64,000 bases of DNA from Candidatus Eiseniibacteriota bacterium. Lineage in GTDB: Bacteria > Eisenbacteria > RBG-16-71-46 > CAIMUX01. How positions within the stretch are numbered: position 1 is the first letter of the stretch; the number at the start of each line of letters is the position of its first letter. The translations under genes were made by a program, and so were the position numbers. The stretch lies in NCBI GenBank assembly GCA_903844735.1, contig CAIMUX010000073.1, forward strand, positions 29,110 to 93,109, written 5' to 3'. Of this stretch, positions 38,680 through 48,380 are shown in pieces. The notes under the pieces are model-generated. The model was not told the origin of the DNA. It searched no databases and was given only the letters and a program-made list of their open reading frames with translations.

Positions 38680-40012
38680 AGTCGTTTCCATTGCCGGGGT
38701 GATGCAGGGGTTCGGACTGCATGCAGCGATTCTTCCACCAAGGCATTCCCGGCTGAGAAGTGACTGCGGGCGATCCAGAACCCGGCGAGCGCACTGACCA
38801 GGCGCAGGCCCGCCTCCGCACCGCCTGGCGGACCAGCCGATCAGTGAATCGCGGCCCGGAGGTTTCCGTGCTCGATATCGAGCCGGTCGAGCCAGACGTT
38901 CTGCTCCGCGCCCTTGATCCTCGGTTCAGCCTCCTCGGCCAGGGCGAGGGAGAAAGCCGCATGGCGGTCCCGCGCCAACCCCGCGCCGGAGGTGGCGTCG
39001 AGCGCCTCCCGCCCGTATTGCCGGATCGTCTCGAGAAATCCGTAGCGGGCCGCGCCCATCCCCTCGCCCTTCACGACCAGAGATTTGTCCACCAAGTGGG
39101 CCAGGCCATCGAGAACCTCAAACTCGTCGGCACCCGGGGACGCCACCGCGATCGCGGCCTCCAGCGTCCATCCGCAGGGGAAGACCGAAAGAGCCCGAAA
39201 GAGCGGCTTCTCCGTCGCGGAGAGAAGGCCATAGCTCCAATCCACGGCAGCGCGCAGGGTCTGGTGTCATTCCAGGGCGGTGCGACTGCCGCCGGTGAGC
39301 AGGCGGAAGCGATCGTCGAGTTTTGCGTAGACATGGACGACGGAAAGGAGTCGCACGCGCGGCGCCGCCAGTTCGATCGCGAGAGGAATGCCGTCGAGCC
39401 GCTCGCAGATCGCCTGGACCTTCGCTTCTGATGTCTCGTCGAGGACGAACGCCGGCACGACCGACCGCGCCCGCTCGAAGAACGGCGTCACCGCCTCGCT
39501 GCGGTGCCCGGCCTCGGACCGGCAGGAGAGCGAGGAAACGCGCCAGGTCATCCTGGCTGGATTGAACGGCAGTAAGCCGATCCCGCCAGGTGGGACCGCC
39601 GAAGGCAGCCAGGCCACACAGACATTCATACAGCACGCACCCGAAGGAGAAGACGTCGCTCCGGCGATCCTGGAAATGGCCTCGCACATGCTCGGGGCTC
39701 ATATATCCGGGGGTTCCCGTGATCTCACCCCCAACCCCGGCGACCGTCACACTCTCGTCGCTCCCGAAGAGGATCGTGTCGGCGTCACCAGCCACCGAGA
39801 TCGCGAGCGTGGCCTCGCCCTGCGAGACGCGGGCGCGCCGGTCGTTCACGTCGGGCAGCAACGCTCCGGGGGTCCGTTCACCCGGTCCGGCCGGTGGCAT
39901 CTCGCGCAGAGCGAGGCCGAAGTCGAGGACCTTCACGACCCCCTCGGGGGTCAGGAGGATGTTGTCTGGCTTGAGGTCGCGATGGATGATCCCGCGGCAG
40001 GGGAAATGCTTC
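38680..40012 (-). pseudogene. Truncated, frameshifted Ser/Thr kinase-STAND ATPase regulator
   Basis: Reading minus strand from 40012: 'GIIHRDLKPDNILL' (kinase catalytic loop), 'VVKVLDFGLAL' (DFG), 'GTPGYMSPEHVRG' and 'DVFSFGCVLYE'. The whole N-lobe, including the P-loop and Lys, is absent. A frame change near 39.5 kb leads to the STAND/LuxR-type ATPase segment 'ICERLDGIPLAIELAA' and 'LDDRFRLLTGGSRTALE'. Another change near 39.25 kb leads to 'LRAAVDWSYGLL' and 'FLETIRQYGREAL', and then past an in-frame TGA at 38841 the homology continues ('AEAGLRLVSALAGFWIA'). Intact relatives are large kinase-regulators with TPR tails. Confidence 0.7.
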
Positions 40013-40092
40013 TGGTGACGACCAGAACACAGGACGTTCAGGGGTGAGAGGGGAAAAGATGCGGCGTGCCGCCGTGGCCGTTCCGTCCCGCA

Positions 40093-40587
40093 TCATGGCT
40101 CCAAGATAAACGTCTCCTTGGCGCTGCGGACCGGCGGATGACCCGGCACCAGCGCCTCCACCCACCACTGGCACGTTCCGATCGGGAAGGCGTCGCGGAG
40201 ATTGACGTGGGCCTGCGACTCGGTGACGGAACGTGTAACCTCGTGGGTGCTATCGGAACTGACCAGATGCACCCGGAACTTCACCTGCTTCAGAGGAACC
40301 GCGGCCCGCGCGCTGTCGGGGGTCCAAGTCCATCGGAAACCGATGCGCGGAAGGGTCATCTTGTCGTCTGCCCGGGGGCGCATGCCGTGGAAAGCGCCGG
40401 GGTCGCTCACGCCAAGCGAATCCGTGCCCGGGGGGGGCACGGGGACCGGTTTGGTGTTGGGCGCACCCTGGAAGATAGCCCGCACGCCGAGCACACCCAG
40501 CACCCCGAGCAACAGAAGGCTCGCGATCCGGGGAACGGTGTGTCGCCCGCCACCTAGGCGGGGCAGCGCGGGGAGCTTTCGCGTCAT
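40093..40587 (-). CDS. Small membrane-anchored protein of unknown function
   Basis: 164 residues from an ATG at 40587. One N-terminal membrane helix (about 19-36, 'IASLLLLGVLGVLGVRAIF') follows a basic cytoplasmic start. The rest is extracytoplasmic: a Pro-rich linker, then a beta-rich domain with 'IGFRWTWTPDS', 'VKFRVHLVSSDSTHEV' and 'CQWWVEALVPGHPPVRSAKETFIL', which resembles a fibronectin-III-like fold. It lies next to the kinase pseudogene on the same strand. No function can be assigned. Confidence 0.6.
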   Translation of the reverse strand: MTRKLPALPRLGGGRHTVPRIASLLLLGVLGVLGVRAIFQGAPNTKPVPVPPPGTDSLGVSDPGAFHGMRPRADDKMTLPRIGFRWTWTPDSARAAVPLKQVKFRVHLVSSDSTHEVTRSVTESQAHVNLRDAFPIGTCQWWVEALVPGHPPVRSAKETFILEP

Positions 40588-40687
40588 CGTAGGCCATCCC
40601 GGCGGCCGTGGTTGGCGGTCGCAGTGCAACTGTACCGACGGCCAAGGAACGGTGTCAAACAGACAGCCCAAACACCGGGCGATCGAT

Positions 40688-40762
40688 CTGAGATTCGGAG
40701 GCTTCGGGCTTCAGGCTTGAAGCCCGAAGCCCGCTGTATTCGCTCCCTGCTCCGAATCTCAG
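40688..40762. repeat. Nested palindromic element (dispersed repeat, 75 bases)
   Basis: Outer arms CTGAGATTCGGAG (40688-40700) and CTCCGAATCTCAG (40750-40762) are perfect inverted repeats. Inside, GCTTCGGGCTTCA (40701-40713) and TGAAGCCCGAAGC (40718-40730) form a second perfect 13-base stem with a four-base loop. A related copy is at 19232-19300. It lies between divergent genes. Confidence 0.7.
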
Positions 40763-40812
40763 GATCGTCGGCACGGTTGCACCGGAGCGCGTGGGCGGAT
40801 ATCCTCGCAGGA

Positions 40813-42099
40813 ATGAAGTCTCCCGGTGACGAGCGTCAGAATCCCACTCAGGGACAACTCGACGACTTCCCCTGGCCGTCCGTCCGAGCGCTCGTCATCG
40901 GCGGCACGGGAATGATCGGCTGCCACGCGGTGCGGGCCCTGTTGCGCCGCGGCGCGCGCGTTCGCGTCCTGGCGCGGGCCTCGAGCACCACCCGAACTCT
41001 CGACGGGCTGGTGGTGGATCGCGTGCCCGGAGACATCGAAGACCTCGCCTCCGTGCGCGCCGCTCTAGCCGGCTGCGATCTCGTCTTTCATTGCGCAGCG
41101 CCCTATCCCCGCTCTCACTTCCACCGTGAACAACAGGTGGAACGGGCACGGCAGTCGATGACGGGATTGCTCGCGGCGGCTCGCGACTTCGTGCCGCCGG
41201 AGCTGCTGGATCCCACGCCCGGACACCTCGCCGCCCGCGCGGTGGAGCAAGCCGAGGGAGCGGCCGCCGCCATCCGCCTGCAACCGGCACGCGCGGAAGA
41301 GCTGGCCCGCGCCGTACCGAACCGGATACTTCTCGAAGCGGCGATCGTCGGGCGATTGAACGCTTCCCTTCACCCTCCCCTGGCCGAGACGATGCATCTC
41401 CCCGGCCTCAAGCGGTTCATCTACACCAGCAGCCTCACCACCGTCGGTCGCCCGGCGGGGCGCGACCGTTCAGAGCCGTGGCCGCGCCTCGCCGATGAAA
41501 GGGACCGCTACGACCTCGTGCGCGCCTCCTCCCCCTATTTCGCCATGAAGACGGAGATGGAGGCGGAGGCGACCCGCGCCGCGGTGGAGGGAATGCCGGT
41601 GGTGATCGGCAACCCCAGCCTCTGTGTCGATGCGTACGACCCCACCCCGACCACGGGGAAGCTCCTCGTGGCCGTCGCGCGGAGGCGGATGCCGGTCTAC
41701 CTCCCCGGGGTAATGAATGTCGTGGCGACACGCGACGTCGGCGAGGCTCTGGTGAATGCCGCGGTCCTGGGCCGCACCGGCCAGCGCTACATCCTGGGTG
41801 GCGAGAACACCACGGCCCGGGAGTTCCTCGAACTCGTGGCGCGGATCGCCGGAGTGCCGCCGCCACGGATCCCGGTACCGATCCCACTCGCAGAGACACT
41901 GGCCTACGTCAGCGAGGTCGCAGGCCTGCTTCAGCACCGCGATTGGGCCGCGCTGCCGGTGAGTGGGGTGCAGATGATGAAGCACAGTCAGGCGTTCGAC
42001 TGCAGCCTGGCGCACTCGGAACTGCAGATGCCGCGCACCCCCATGGCCACCGCGGTGGCCGACGCGTTGCGCTGGTTGAGGGAGAACGGATACCTGTGA
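40813..42099 (+). CDS. NAD(P)-dependent epimerase/dehydratase-like SDR with an ~85-residue insertion
   Basis: 428 residues from the ATG at 40813. It has the extended-SDR dinucleotide motif 'VIGGTGMIG' (29-36), 'GDIEDLASVRAALAGCDLVFHCAAP', 'KRFIYTSSLTTVGRP' and the catalytic YxxxK in 'SPYFAMKTEMEAEA', so the fold and active site look intact. It is closest in feel to HpnA-type hopanoid-associated epimerases. Between the fourth strand ('HCAAPYP') and the fifth ('KRFIYTSS'), normal relatives have ~25 residues, but here there are ~105, mostly Ala-rich helix (~105-195). The stop overlaps the next GTG (GTGA). The substrate is unknown. Confidence 0.8.
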   Translation: MKSPGDERQNPTQGQLDDFPWPSVRALVIGGTGMIGCHAVRALLRRGARVRVLARASSTTRTLDGLVVDRVPGDIEDLASVRAALAGCDLVFHCAAPYPRSHFHREQQVERARQSMTGLLAAARDFVPPELLDPTPGHLAARAVEQAEGAAAAIRLQPARAEELARAVPNRILLEAAIVGRLNASLHPPLAETMHLPGLKRFIYTSSLTTVGRPAGRDRSEPWPRLADERDRYDLVRASSPYFAMKTEMEAEATRAAVEGMPVVIGNPSLCVDAYDPTPTTGKLLVAVARRRMPVYLPGVMNVVATRDVGEALVNAAVLGRTGQRYILGGENTTAREFLELVARIAGVPPPRIPVPIPLAETLAYVSEVAGLLQHRDWAALPVSGVQMMKHSQAFDCSLAHSELQMPRTPMATAVADALRWLRENGYL

Positions 42100-44459
42100 G
42101 CCTGCTGTGCCGTCGTCCGGTGGTGCCGTCACACCGTCTAGCCGTGAGCACGCCGAGTTCTCGTCCCACGTCGGCTGACGATCCGCGACGCAGCAGAAAC
42201 CGGCCGGCCCTGCTTTCGGTCAGTGTCCCCGCCCTCTCGACCGCGCACGTCGTGTGGCTCGCCGCGTGTCTGATCATCGTCACGCCCGAAGCGCGCGCTG
42301 CCGACATACCCGCTTCCGACCTGTCGACGTCCGTTGCGCACAACGCGGAATCACACGGTTCCGCTTCCGGCGGCACTAGCCCGCCCGTTGTCGATCCCGT
42401 CTCTCTGGGATGGACCGAGCGAACGGGGAGCGGCGTGACCAATCTTTACAGCCAGGAGATGCTCTTGCGCTGCGTGCGCGACGGTGACGCCGACGGCCTG
42501 AAACTCGACCTCTCCGCCGAGCCGGTGATCCTGGACGGCACGGCCGTTGACGTAGCCGAAATCGCGGGAACGGCCTGGACCGCGCCCTGGCCTCTCTCCG
42601 GCACGCAGACCGAATGGGACGCCTGCCAGTTCCGCTCCGGCACGGCGGTCCGCGGTGGGCAGGTCGGGCTCTCGGTCGCGCGGCTGGCCAACGACGACGA
42701 TCCGGGTTGGAACGACCGTGGTCAGATCGTGGTCCGCGTGCAACTCTCCCTCGTGCAGGATGGCGCCGACCGCGATCTCGGTACCTACGAGTTCATCGCG
42801 GGATTCCACCGGAAAGGAGAGAGCTACCGCCGTGCACTCACCGTCACCGAAGGACCGTTCGTGGCCAACGTGTGTGGCGAAGCGGCGGATCGCGCCATAA
42901 TAGCGTTTCGGACCGACCCGGCAGCTACCGCCCGCGTGCTCGTGCGCGAGGCGCCGCCGACATCGTCTCGCACCAGGGTTGCCGAATCGTGGGGTCGAGG
43001 CCGACCGGACGCCCGTCCGGAACGGATCCCCCGGGAAATGACCCATGGCGTCCCTCGCGTCTTCGAGAGTCCTGCGGCCAGCCGCCACGAGGTCGAGCTG
43101 AGGGACCTCCAGCCCGACACCGAGTACCTCTACCGCGTGGAGGTCTCTCTTGTCGCGGCCCTGGCGTCTAGTCCCGATGATCGGAATCCGCGCGCCGACG
43201 ACATCACGATGGACGATCGCTGGACAAGCACCGAGTACAGTTTCCGCACCGCGCCCAGACCCGGGCAAGGGACGACGCGTTTCGCCTACGCCGGAGACAG
43301 CCGCATGGGCCCCGGAGGAGGGCTGCGCGCGTTCATGGGCGTAAACGCCCTTGTCTTCCCACAGGAATTGAACGCGGCCGGACGGATGGGCGCGCGGTTC
43401 TGCCTTCTCGGCGGCGATCTCGCGAGCGGCTACACTTCCGTGGCGGATGATTTCCGCGCCCAGTTGCGGGCATTCAAATGGATCGCCACACCGTTTCTCC
43501 GCAGCGTGCCGATCTACACCGCCGCCGGAAACCACGATGTGCTGGTCCGCTACTACGCCGGGCCGGACAAGCAGAGCGTCGGTCTCGACCGCCGGCCCTA
43601 CACCACGGAAAGCACCGAGACGATCCTCGCCGAAGAGCTGGTGCAGCCGGAGAACGGTCCCGTACCCTCGGACCCACGGCGCCCGCCCTACCGAAGGACC
43701 GTCTTCTCATTCTCGTACGGGCCGACGCGGATCATCGTGGTAAACAACTGCTACTGGATATCGCGTGACCCTGCGCGCTTCGGCGGCTCGCCGGAGGGGT
43801 TCATCTTCCCCGACCAGATGGCGTGGCTCGGCGCCGAGCTGGACCGTGCCGATGCCGATCCGACCGTGCGGCACGTCTTTCTCTGCCTACACGAACCGCC
43901 GTTTCCAAACTCGGCGCATGTGGGCGACGCCATGTGGTACAACGGCGATCTCGGCAAGCGCGGGTACACGGTGCCTTTGGAAGGAGGCGCCCCTGACCCG
44001 GCGGCGACGGGGGTAGTGGAGACCCGCAACGAGATGGTTCGCCTGGCCGCGGCTTCGCGCAAGACGGTGGCGATCCTCGCCAGCGACGAGCACAACTACA
44101 GCCGGATGCTGCTCACGCCCGAGACCCCCGCCGGCGACCCGGCCCGTGACGATCCCGATGGCGACGGAAAGCTCAACCTGGATCGCCTCTCACCCTTGCC
44201 CGGCCTACGGCGTCCGATCTGGCTGGTTATCAGCGGGGGCGCCGGCGCGCCGCACTATGCCGAGGAAGCTTCGCCCTGGAACACGTGGTGGAAAGCCAAA
44301 GGCGACCGGTGCCGCGAGGAAGCGGGGTGTTATCGATTTTCTCCGCTGAACCATTGGATCCTGATCGAGGACGACGGGCGGAAGGTCTCGCTGCGATGCT
44401 ATACGCCGGCCGGGGACGTCATCGATGAGGTGGACGACTTAGTCGGCGCACTGCGGTAG
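42096..44459 (+). CDS. Exported metallophosphoesterase (purple-acid-phosphatase-like)
   Basis: 787 residues from a GTG overlapping the SDR stop. After a basic leader there is a signal-like helix ('[18 protein letters not shown]', about 51-68). The middle contains a fibronectin-like strand '[16 protein letters not shown]'. The phosphoesterase core follows with metal ligands in '[10 protein letters not shown]', '[10 protein letters not shown]', '[12 protein letters not shown]', '[14 protein letters not shown]' and '[12 protein letters not shown]'. This order is that of calcineurin-like/purple acid phosphatases, which hydrolyse phosphate esters outside the cytoplasm. The N-terminal ~200 residues are of unknown type. 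Confidence 0.8.
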   Translation: MSLLCRRPVVPSHRLAVSTPSSRPTSADDPRRSRNRPALLSVSVPALSTAHVVWLAACLIIVTPEARAADIPASDLSTSVAHNAESHGSASGGTSPPVVDPVSLGWTERTGSGVTNLYSQEMLLRCVRDGDADGLKLDLSAEPVILDGTAVDVAEIAGTAWTAPWPLSGTQTEWDACQFRSGTAVRGGQVGLSVARLANDDDPGWNDRGQIVVRVQLSLVQDGADRDLGTYEFIAGFHRKGESYRRALTVTEGPFVANVCGEAADRAIIAFRTDPAATARVLVREAPPTSSRTRVAESWGRGRPDARPERIPREMTHGVPRVFESPAASRHEVELRDLQPDTEYLYRVEVSLVAALASSPDDRNPRADDITMDDRWTSTEYSFRTAPRPGQGTTRFAYAGDSRMGPGGGLRAFMGVNALVFPQELNAAGRMGARFCLLGGDLASGYTSVADDFRAQLRAFKWIATPFLRSVPIYTAAGNHDVLVRYYAGPDKQSVGLDRRPYTTESTETILAEELVQPENGPVPSDPRRPPYRRTVFSFSYGPTRIIVVNNCYWISRDPARFGGSPEGFIFPDQMAWLGAELDRADADPTVRHVFLCLHEPPFPNSAHVGDAMWYNGDLGKRGYTVPLEGGAPDPAATGVVETRNEMVRLAAASRKTVAILASDEHNYSRMLLTPETPAGDPARDDPDGDGKLNLDRLSPLPGLRRPIWLVISGGAGAPHYAEEASPWNTWWKAKGDRCREEAGCYRFSPLNHWILIEDDGRKVSLRCYTPAGDVIDEVDDLVGALR

Positions 44460-44523
44460 GGCGGCGGCACAAGAGCTGGGCTCAGCTCTCCTGCCCCTCG
44501 TCTTTCACCGCAACCTTGCGAGG

Positions 44524-45903
44524 ATGCAGGTCGTCGGAACAGCCGACTTTGCCTCGGGCTTCGGTTTCAACATGGGATCCGTGCTGATCCCGATCGGGTC
44601 CTCCGCGCGTCTCGATCATCTCTCTTTCTCCGATCCCTACCAACTCCTGTCGATGCTTTCGAGCGACCAACAGGACGGATGGTCAATGCTCGTGGTGACG
44701 GTCACCGACGAGCGGAGCTACAACCGGGTCCGACGGATCGTCAACGGCCTCGAGCGGCTGGACGATGGACGAATCGAGGTGGACGGGATCCCCCTCGACC
44801 CCGACGGCGCCAACCTCGACGCCGTCCGCGCCGAGACCGGAGTGGTCTTCCAGCAGTTCAATCTCTTCCCGCACCTCGGCGCCCTCGACAACCTGCTCTT
44901 GGCACCCCGGGTCGTGCGGGGGCGGCCGGGCACGGAGGTGGAGGCGGAGGCCCGGGCGCTGCTGCAGAAGGTCGGCCTCGCGGACAAGGTAGACCGCTTC
45001 CCTTCGCGTCTCTCGGGTGGCGAGCAGCAGCGCACGGCCATCGCCAGAGTCCTCTGTATGAAGCCGAAGGTTCTGCTCTTCGAGGAGCCGACCTCGGCCC
45101 TCGATCCGGAGATGATCCACGAAGTGCTGGAGGTGATGCGCACGCTGGCGCGGGAGGGGATGACGATCGAGGACACACCGGTGATCGAGACGCTTGCCTA
45201 CCTGGGTTCCCTGCGCGGCATGAAGCTGTCGGAGGCCCGCGCTGCCGCCAAGCCGCTGCTCGATCAGCTCGGGCTCGGCGACCGCAGCAAGGACAAGGTC
45301 GGCGCACTCTCCAAAGGCAATCAACAGAAAGTGCAGTTCATTGCGGCGGTTCTCCACCGGCCTTCGCTCCTGGTGCTGGACGAGCCGTTTTCCGGACTGG
45401 ATCCGATCAACCAGGAGCTCTTCAGCGGGATGATGCGCGACCTGCGCGACCAGGGCACGGCGGTGCTCATCTCGGCTCACCAGCTCGATCTGGTCGAACG
45501 GCTCGCCGATCGCTTCCTTCTGATCTCCCACGGCCGCGAGGTGCTGTCCGGAACGCTCAATGAGATGCGGCGCCAGGCTACCGGTGGGTTGAAGGAGAGG
45601 CTGCAGCTCCACCTCGCTCCGCTCGGCGGCGCGCCCCTCGATACCGCGGCATTGCGCGAGGAGCTGACTTCACGCGCCCTGGGCGCGGAGGTGGAAACGC
45701 GACCGACCGGCGACGGCACCGTGTGGGTCGATGTGCTCTGGCCGCAAAGCGCGGACCTTGGGCCGCTCATCACCACCGCGGCGGAGCGAGCCGCCATCCT
45801 GCGGATCGAAACGCGGCGGATCCCACTGCACGAGATCTACCTCCGCGCGGTTCGCGGCGCGGGCGAAACGATCGAAGAGAAGGAGAGCACCTCCGATGCG
45901 TGA
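44524..45903 (+). CDS. Chimeric ABC ATPase: two ABC halves, no Walker A
   Basis: 459 residues. Residues ~74-213 match the middle of a GlnQ-type amino-acid ABC ATPase ('[16 protein letters not shown]', Q-loop '[10 protein letters not shown]', signature 'LSGGEQQR' 163-170, Walker B '[13 protein letters not shown]'). At ~214-217 this changes abruptly to a NatA-type ATPase ('[15 protein letters not shown]', signature 'LSKGNQQK' 262-269, Walker B '[13 protein letters not shown]', H-loop '[10 protein letters not shown]') with its usual C-terminal tail. Neither half has a Walker A (G-x4-G-K-S/T); the first ~70 residues match nothing. It overlaps the permease gene by eight bases. As written, it should not bind ATP normally; it may be a recombination product or an assembly join. 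Confidence 0.7.
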   Translation: MQVVGTADFASGFGFNMGSVLIPIGSSARLDHLSFSDPYQLLSMLSSDQQDGWSMLVVTVTDERSYNRVRRIVNGLERLDDGRIEVDGIPLDPDGANLDAVRAETGVVFQQFNLFPHLGALDNLLLAPRVVRGRPGTEVEAEARALLQKVGLADKVDRFPSRLSGGEQQRTAIARVLCMKPKVLLFEEPTSALDPEMIHEVLEVMRTLAREGMTIEDTPVIETLAYLGSLRGMKLSEARAAAKPLLDQLGLGDRSKDKVGALSKGNQQKVQFIAAVLHRPSLLVLDEPFSGLDPINQELFSGMMRDLRDQGTAVLISAHQLDLVERLADRFLLISHGREVLSGTLNEMRRQATGGLKERLQLHLAPLGGAPLDTAALREELTSRALGAEVETRPTGDGTVWVDVLWPQSADLGPLITTAAERAAILRIETRRIPLHEIYLRAVRGAGETIEEKESTSDA

Positions 45904-47116
45904 TGGAACGCCGGCGTGGGTGCCCGTGGCGCGCTGGGAGACCTACCGCATGCTGCGGCGCAAGGACTTCATCATCTCCATCGTGATGTCACCCCTCATC
46001 GTGCTCGCGGTGAGCCTCCTTTCTTCGTTCTTTGCCGAGAAGGGTGATCGCGAGGTGGCGGTCATCCGTACCGACGCGACGGGTGCGGCACACGCTCGGG
46101 GCCGCCTCGCACTTTCGCCGCTCGCCGGCTTTACCTGGGTGGACCCGGCAGACTCGGGAACGGACACCGCGGTCCTGATCGCCGCGGTCCGGGCACGCAA
46201 GTTCGACGCCGCCCTCATCCTGCGGCCGGCGGACACGGGCCCGTGGACCGCCGACCTCGTGACCCGGCGCGCGCCTCCGCGCTGGGCGCGCGGCCTCCGC
46301 GAACATCTGAACGCCGAGCTGCGCCGGGATCGCGCGCAGGCCATGGGATTCACGCCGCAGCAGCTTGCCGCCCTCGATGACACCATTGTCATTCGCACGC
46401 ACGTGGCCTTGGGCCAGGGCACGGGAAACCGCCGCGGCGACCTCTGGGTAACGACGGGGGTCTTGATGCTGCTGATCGCCGTCCTCATGACCAGCATGTC
46501 CTACATGATGGTGGGCATCAGTGGCGAGAAGCAGGCGCGCGTGACTGAGGTGATCATGTCGGCAGTCCCCGCGCAGGCCTGGATGGATGGCAAGATCATC
46601 GCCTTCACCGCCATGGGACTCCTCACCGGCGCGGTCTGGGCCGGCTCGCTTCTCCTGCTCGCCGGACCGCTGGGCGTCCACCTCCCGGGCTCGGTCAATT
46701 GGGCGAATCTCGGGCTGACGGCGTTATTCGGGTTGCTGGGTCTCTACCTATACAACGCACTGGTCAGCGCGCTCATGGCCTCCGCCCAGGACATGCAGAG
46801 TGCCTCGAAGTGGCAGACCAACTTCATGCTCCTGCCCATCCTGCCCGTCTTCTTCCTGCCCGGCCTGCTTGGCAATCCCGACTCGGCGGCCATGGTAGCG
46901 CTCTCGCAAGTGCCGTTCTTCTCGCCCGTCATGATCCCGCTGCGCCTCGTGCTGGGAGCCGCGCGGAGCTGGGAGGTGGTGCTCGCGCTTCTGCTGTTGG
47001 TCGCTGCCTGCTGGGTTCTGCGCGTCGCCGCCGGCCGCGTCTTCCGTCTCGGGATGCTGATGTACGGGAAAGACATGACGCTCCCCGAACTCATCCGCTG
47101 GGCCCGCGTGAAGTAA
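45896..47116 (+). CDS. ABC-2 type permease, NatB-like
   Basis: 406 residues. One N-terminal helix ('[22 protein letters not shown]'), a ~150-residue extracytoplasmic domain and five further helices starting '[22 protein letters not shown]' match the NatB/ABC2_membrane_3 layout; '[28 protein letters not shown]' is the conserved cytoplasmic coupling segment. NatAB exports Na+ in Bacillus, and other relatives export peptides or lipids. The ATG at 45896 lies inside the ATPase stop region, so the two were made to work together. Its ATPase partner here is chimeric, so the exporter may be inactive. Confidence 0.85.
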   Translation: MRDGTPAWVPVARWETYRMLRRKDFIISIVMSPLIVLAVSLLSSFFAEKGDREVAVIRTDATGAAHARGRLALSPLAGFTWVDPADSGTDTAVLIAAVRARKFDAALILRPADTGPWTADLVTRRAPPRWARGLREHLNAELRRDRAQAMGFTPQQLAALDDTIVIRTHVALGQGTGNRRGDLWVTTGVLMLLIAVLMTSMSYMMVGISGEKQARVTEVIMSAVPAQAWMDGKIIAFTAMGLLTGAVWAGSLLLLAGPLGVHLPGSVNWANLGLTALFGLLGLYLYNALVSALMASAQDMQSASKWQTNFMLLPILPVFFLPGLLGNPDSAAMVALSQVPFFSPVMIPLRLVLGAARSWEVVLALLLLVAACWVLRVAAGRVFRLGMLMYGKDMTLPELIRWARVK

Positions 47117-47137
47117 GACGCGCGCCTCGCGTCTTAC
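47113..47137 (+). terminator. Terminator hairpin containing the permease stop codon
   Basis: GTAAGACGCG (47113-47122) and CGCGTCTTAC (47128-47137) form a perfect 10-base stem with a five-base loop, followed by TCTTACC. The TAA stop of the permease gene is inside the left arm. Confidence 0.65.
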
Positions 47138-47194
47138 TCTTACCCCGCAGCCCGGGCGGAGAACGCCGGACCCAAGCTCGGGCCTTGTCCCGAT

Positions 47195-47250
47195 TCCGAT
47201 CCGAGTCCCGATCGTGATCCCATTCCCGATCCCGGTCCCAAGCACAGATC
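47195..47250. repeat. Degenerate TCCCGAT-type short repeat
   Basis: The hexamer-like unit CCCGAT/CCGATC recurs six or seven times with small changes (CCCGATTCCGATCCGAGTC, CCCGATCGTGATCCCATTC, CCCGATCCCGGTCCC). It lies between the permease terminator and the convergent coiled-coil gene. I see no coding function. Confidence 0.45.
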
Positions 47251-47277
47251 AGGACCCGGGAACCGGTCCGTTCACGC

Positions 47278-48156
47278 TTACTGCACCTGGATCACCAGGT
47301 AGCGCACCTTCCGGAACTCCCCCGGATCGGTGATGCGCAGCTCAGACCAGTCCTCCGTTACCGGGACCAACTGATAGCTCGACCGGTTCTGCCCGCTCAG
47401 GACGGTCGGCTCCTTCCCGGCCACCCGGATGGTCCGTTCCGCATCGGTATCAATGACCGTGAAGTATTCCAGAGGGAACTTCCCCGAAAGCTGCGACGTT
47501 TTCCCGATGCCGATGAAACCGCCCGACTCTTCGAGAAGGCCGAGCAGCTTGAGCCGTTTGCGCGAGCCGATGATGTAGGCGACGGCGCTGATCTCACGCC
47601 GCTTTTCCTCGATCACCGTCTTCTGTTCTTGGATCCGCTCGTTCCCGACCGCCACATCAGTCTCGAGCCTGGCCACGCGAACCTTCAGCGAGTCGACGCG
47701 GGCCGAGAGCGTTCGTATCATCATCTCTCGGTCCCCCACGCCACGCTTCAGGTTCTCAATGAGCCGCTCGAGACCCGCGATCTTGACGTCACTGTCTTTG
47801 AGCCTCTTTTCGAGCCGCTGGATCATCCGCTTGCTGTCTTGGATGCCCCGCTTCAGGTCGGAGATCGACTGCAGCATGCGCTCGTTCATCGGTTTGGCGA
47901 GTCTGGAGCCGCGCTCGATGTCGCGCGAGAGGTTCATCACCTGCGTCTCGCTCGGCATGACGCCGGCCAGGCTGTCCTGGATCTCGGCGATGGCGGCCAC
48001 CGCATTGTCGAAACGGGTCCGCAGGGAGTCCTCAGCCGCCTTGGTCGAGGCGTACCGGCGCTGGCTCTCCTCGAACCTCTTCTGGATCCCAAAGGCGGTC
48101 ACGGCCAGGACCAGGATGGCCACGACGGCAATGCCCGCGAGCAGGGCCTTCTTCAT
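47278..48156 (-). CDS. Membrane-anchored coiled-coil protein, unknown function
   Basis: 292 residues. One N-terminal helix (residues 5-24, 'LLAGIAVVAILVLAVTAFGI') is followed by a long coiled coil (~28-190) with heptad-like Leu/Ile/Arg spacing ('RLEKRLKDSDVKIAGLERLIENL', 'SARVDSLKVRVARLE'). The last ~95 residues form a beta-rich globular domain ('YIIGSRKRLKLLGLLEESGG', 'GKFPLEYFTVIDTDAERTIRV'). The topology suggests a periplasmic coil carrying a small binding domain. I do not recognise a named family. The ATG at 48156 has GGGGAGGTGACAC upstream. Confidence 0.75.
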   Translation of the reverse strand: MKKALLAGIAVVAILVLAVTAFGIQKRFEESQRRYASTKAAEDSLRTRFDNAVAAIAEIQDSLAGVMPSETQVMNLSRDIERGSRLAKPMNERMLQSISDLKRGIQDSKRMIQRLEKRLKDSDVKIAGLERLIENLKRGVGDREMMIRTLSARVDSLKVRVARLETDVAVGNERIQEQKTVIEEKRREISAVAYIIGSRKRLKLLGLLEESGGFIGIGKTSQLSGKFPLEYFTVIDTDAERTIRVAGKEPTVLSGQNRSSYQLVPVTEDWSELRITDPGEFRKVRYLVIQVQ

Positions 48157-48380
48157 GTGTCACCTCCCCGTCATCCTAAGCGCGATGACCCGTGCGGCAG
48201 GAGTGTAGCAGGGCGGCGGAAATCGCGCGCGGAGTTTACAACCGGAGGCTGCGCGCGGAGCACCCGGTCAACGGCTTCCCCGTGCTCCGGTTGAGCGCGC
48301 TCAAGAACAGAGCGCCGGCGCTCGCCCTCTGAGGTGTGCGTCACCCGGGGCGACGTCCTCCGAGGTGACGCCCATCGGCG

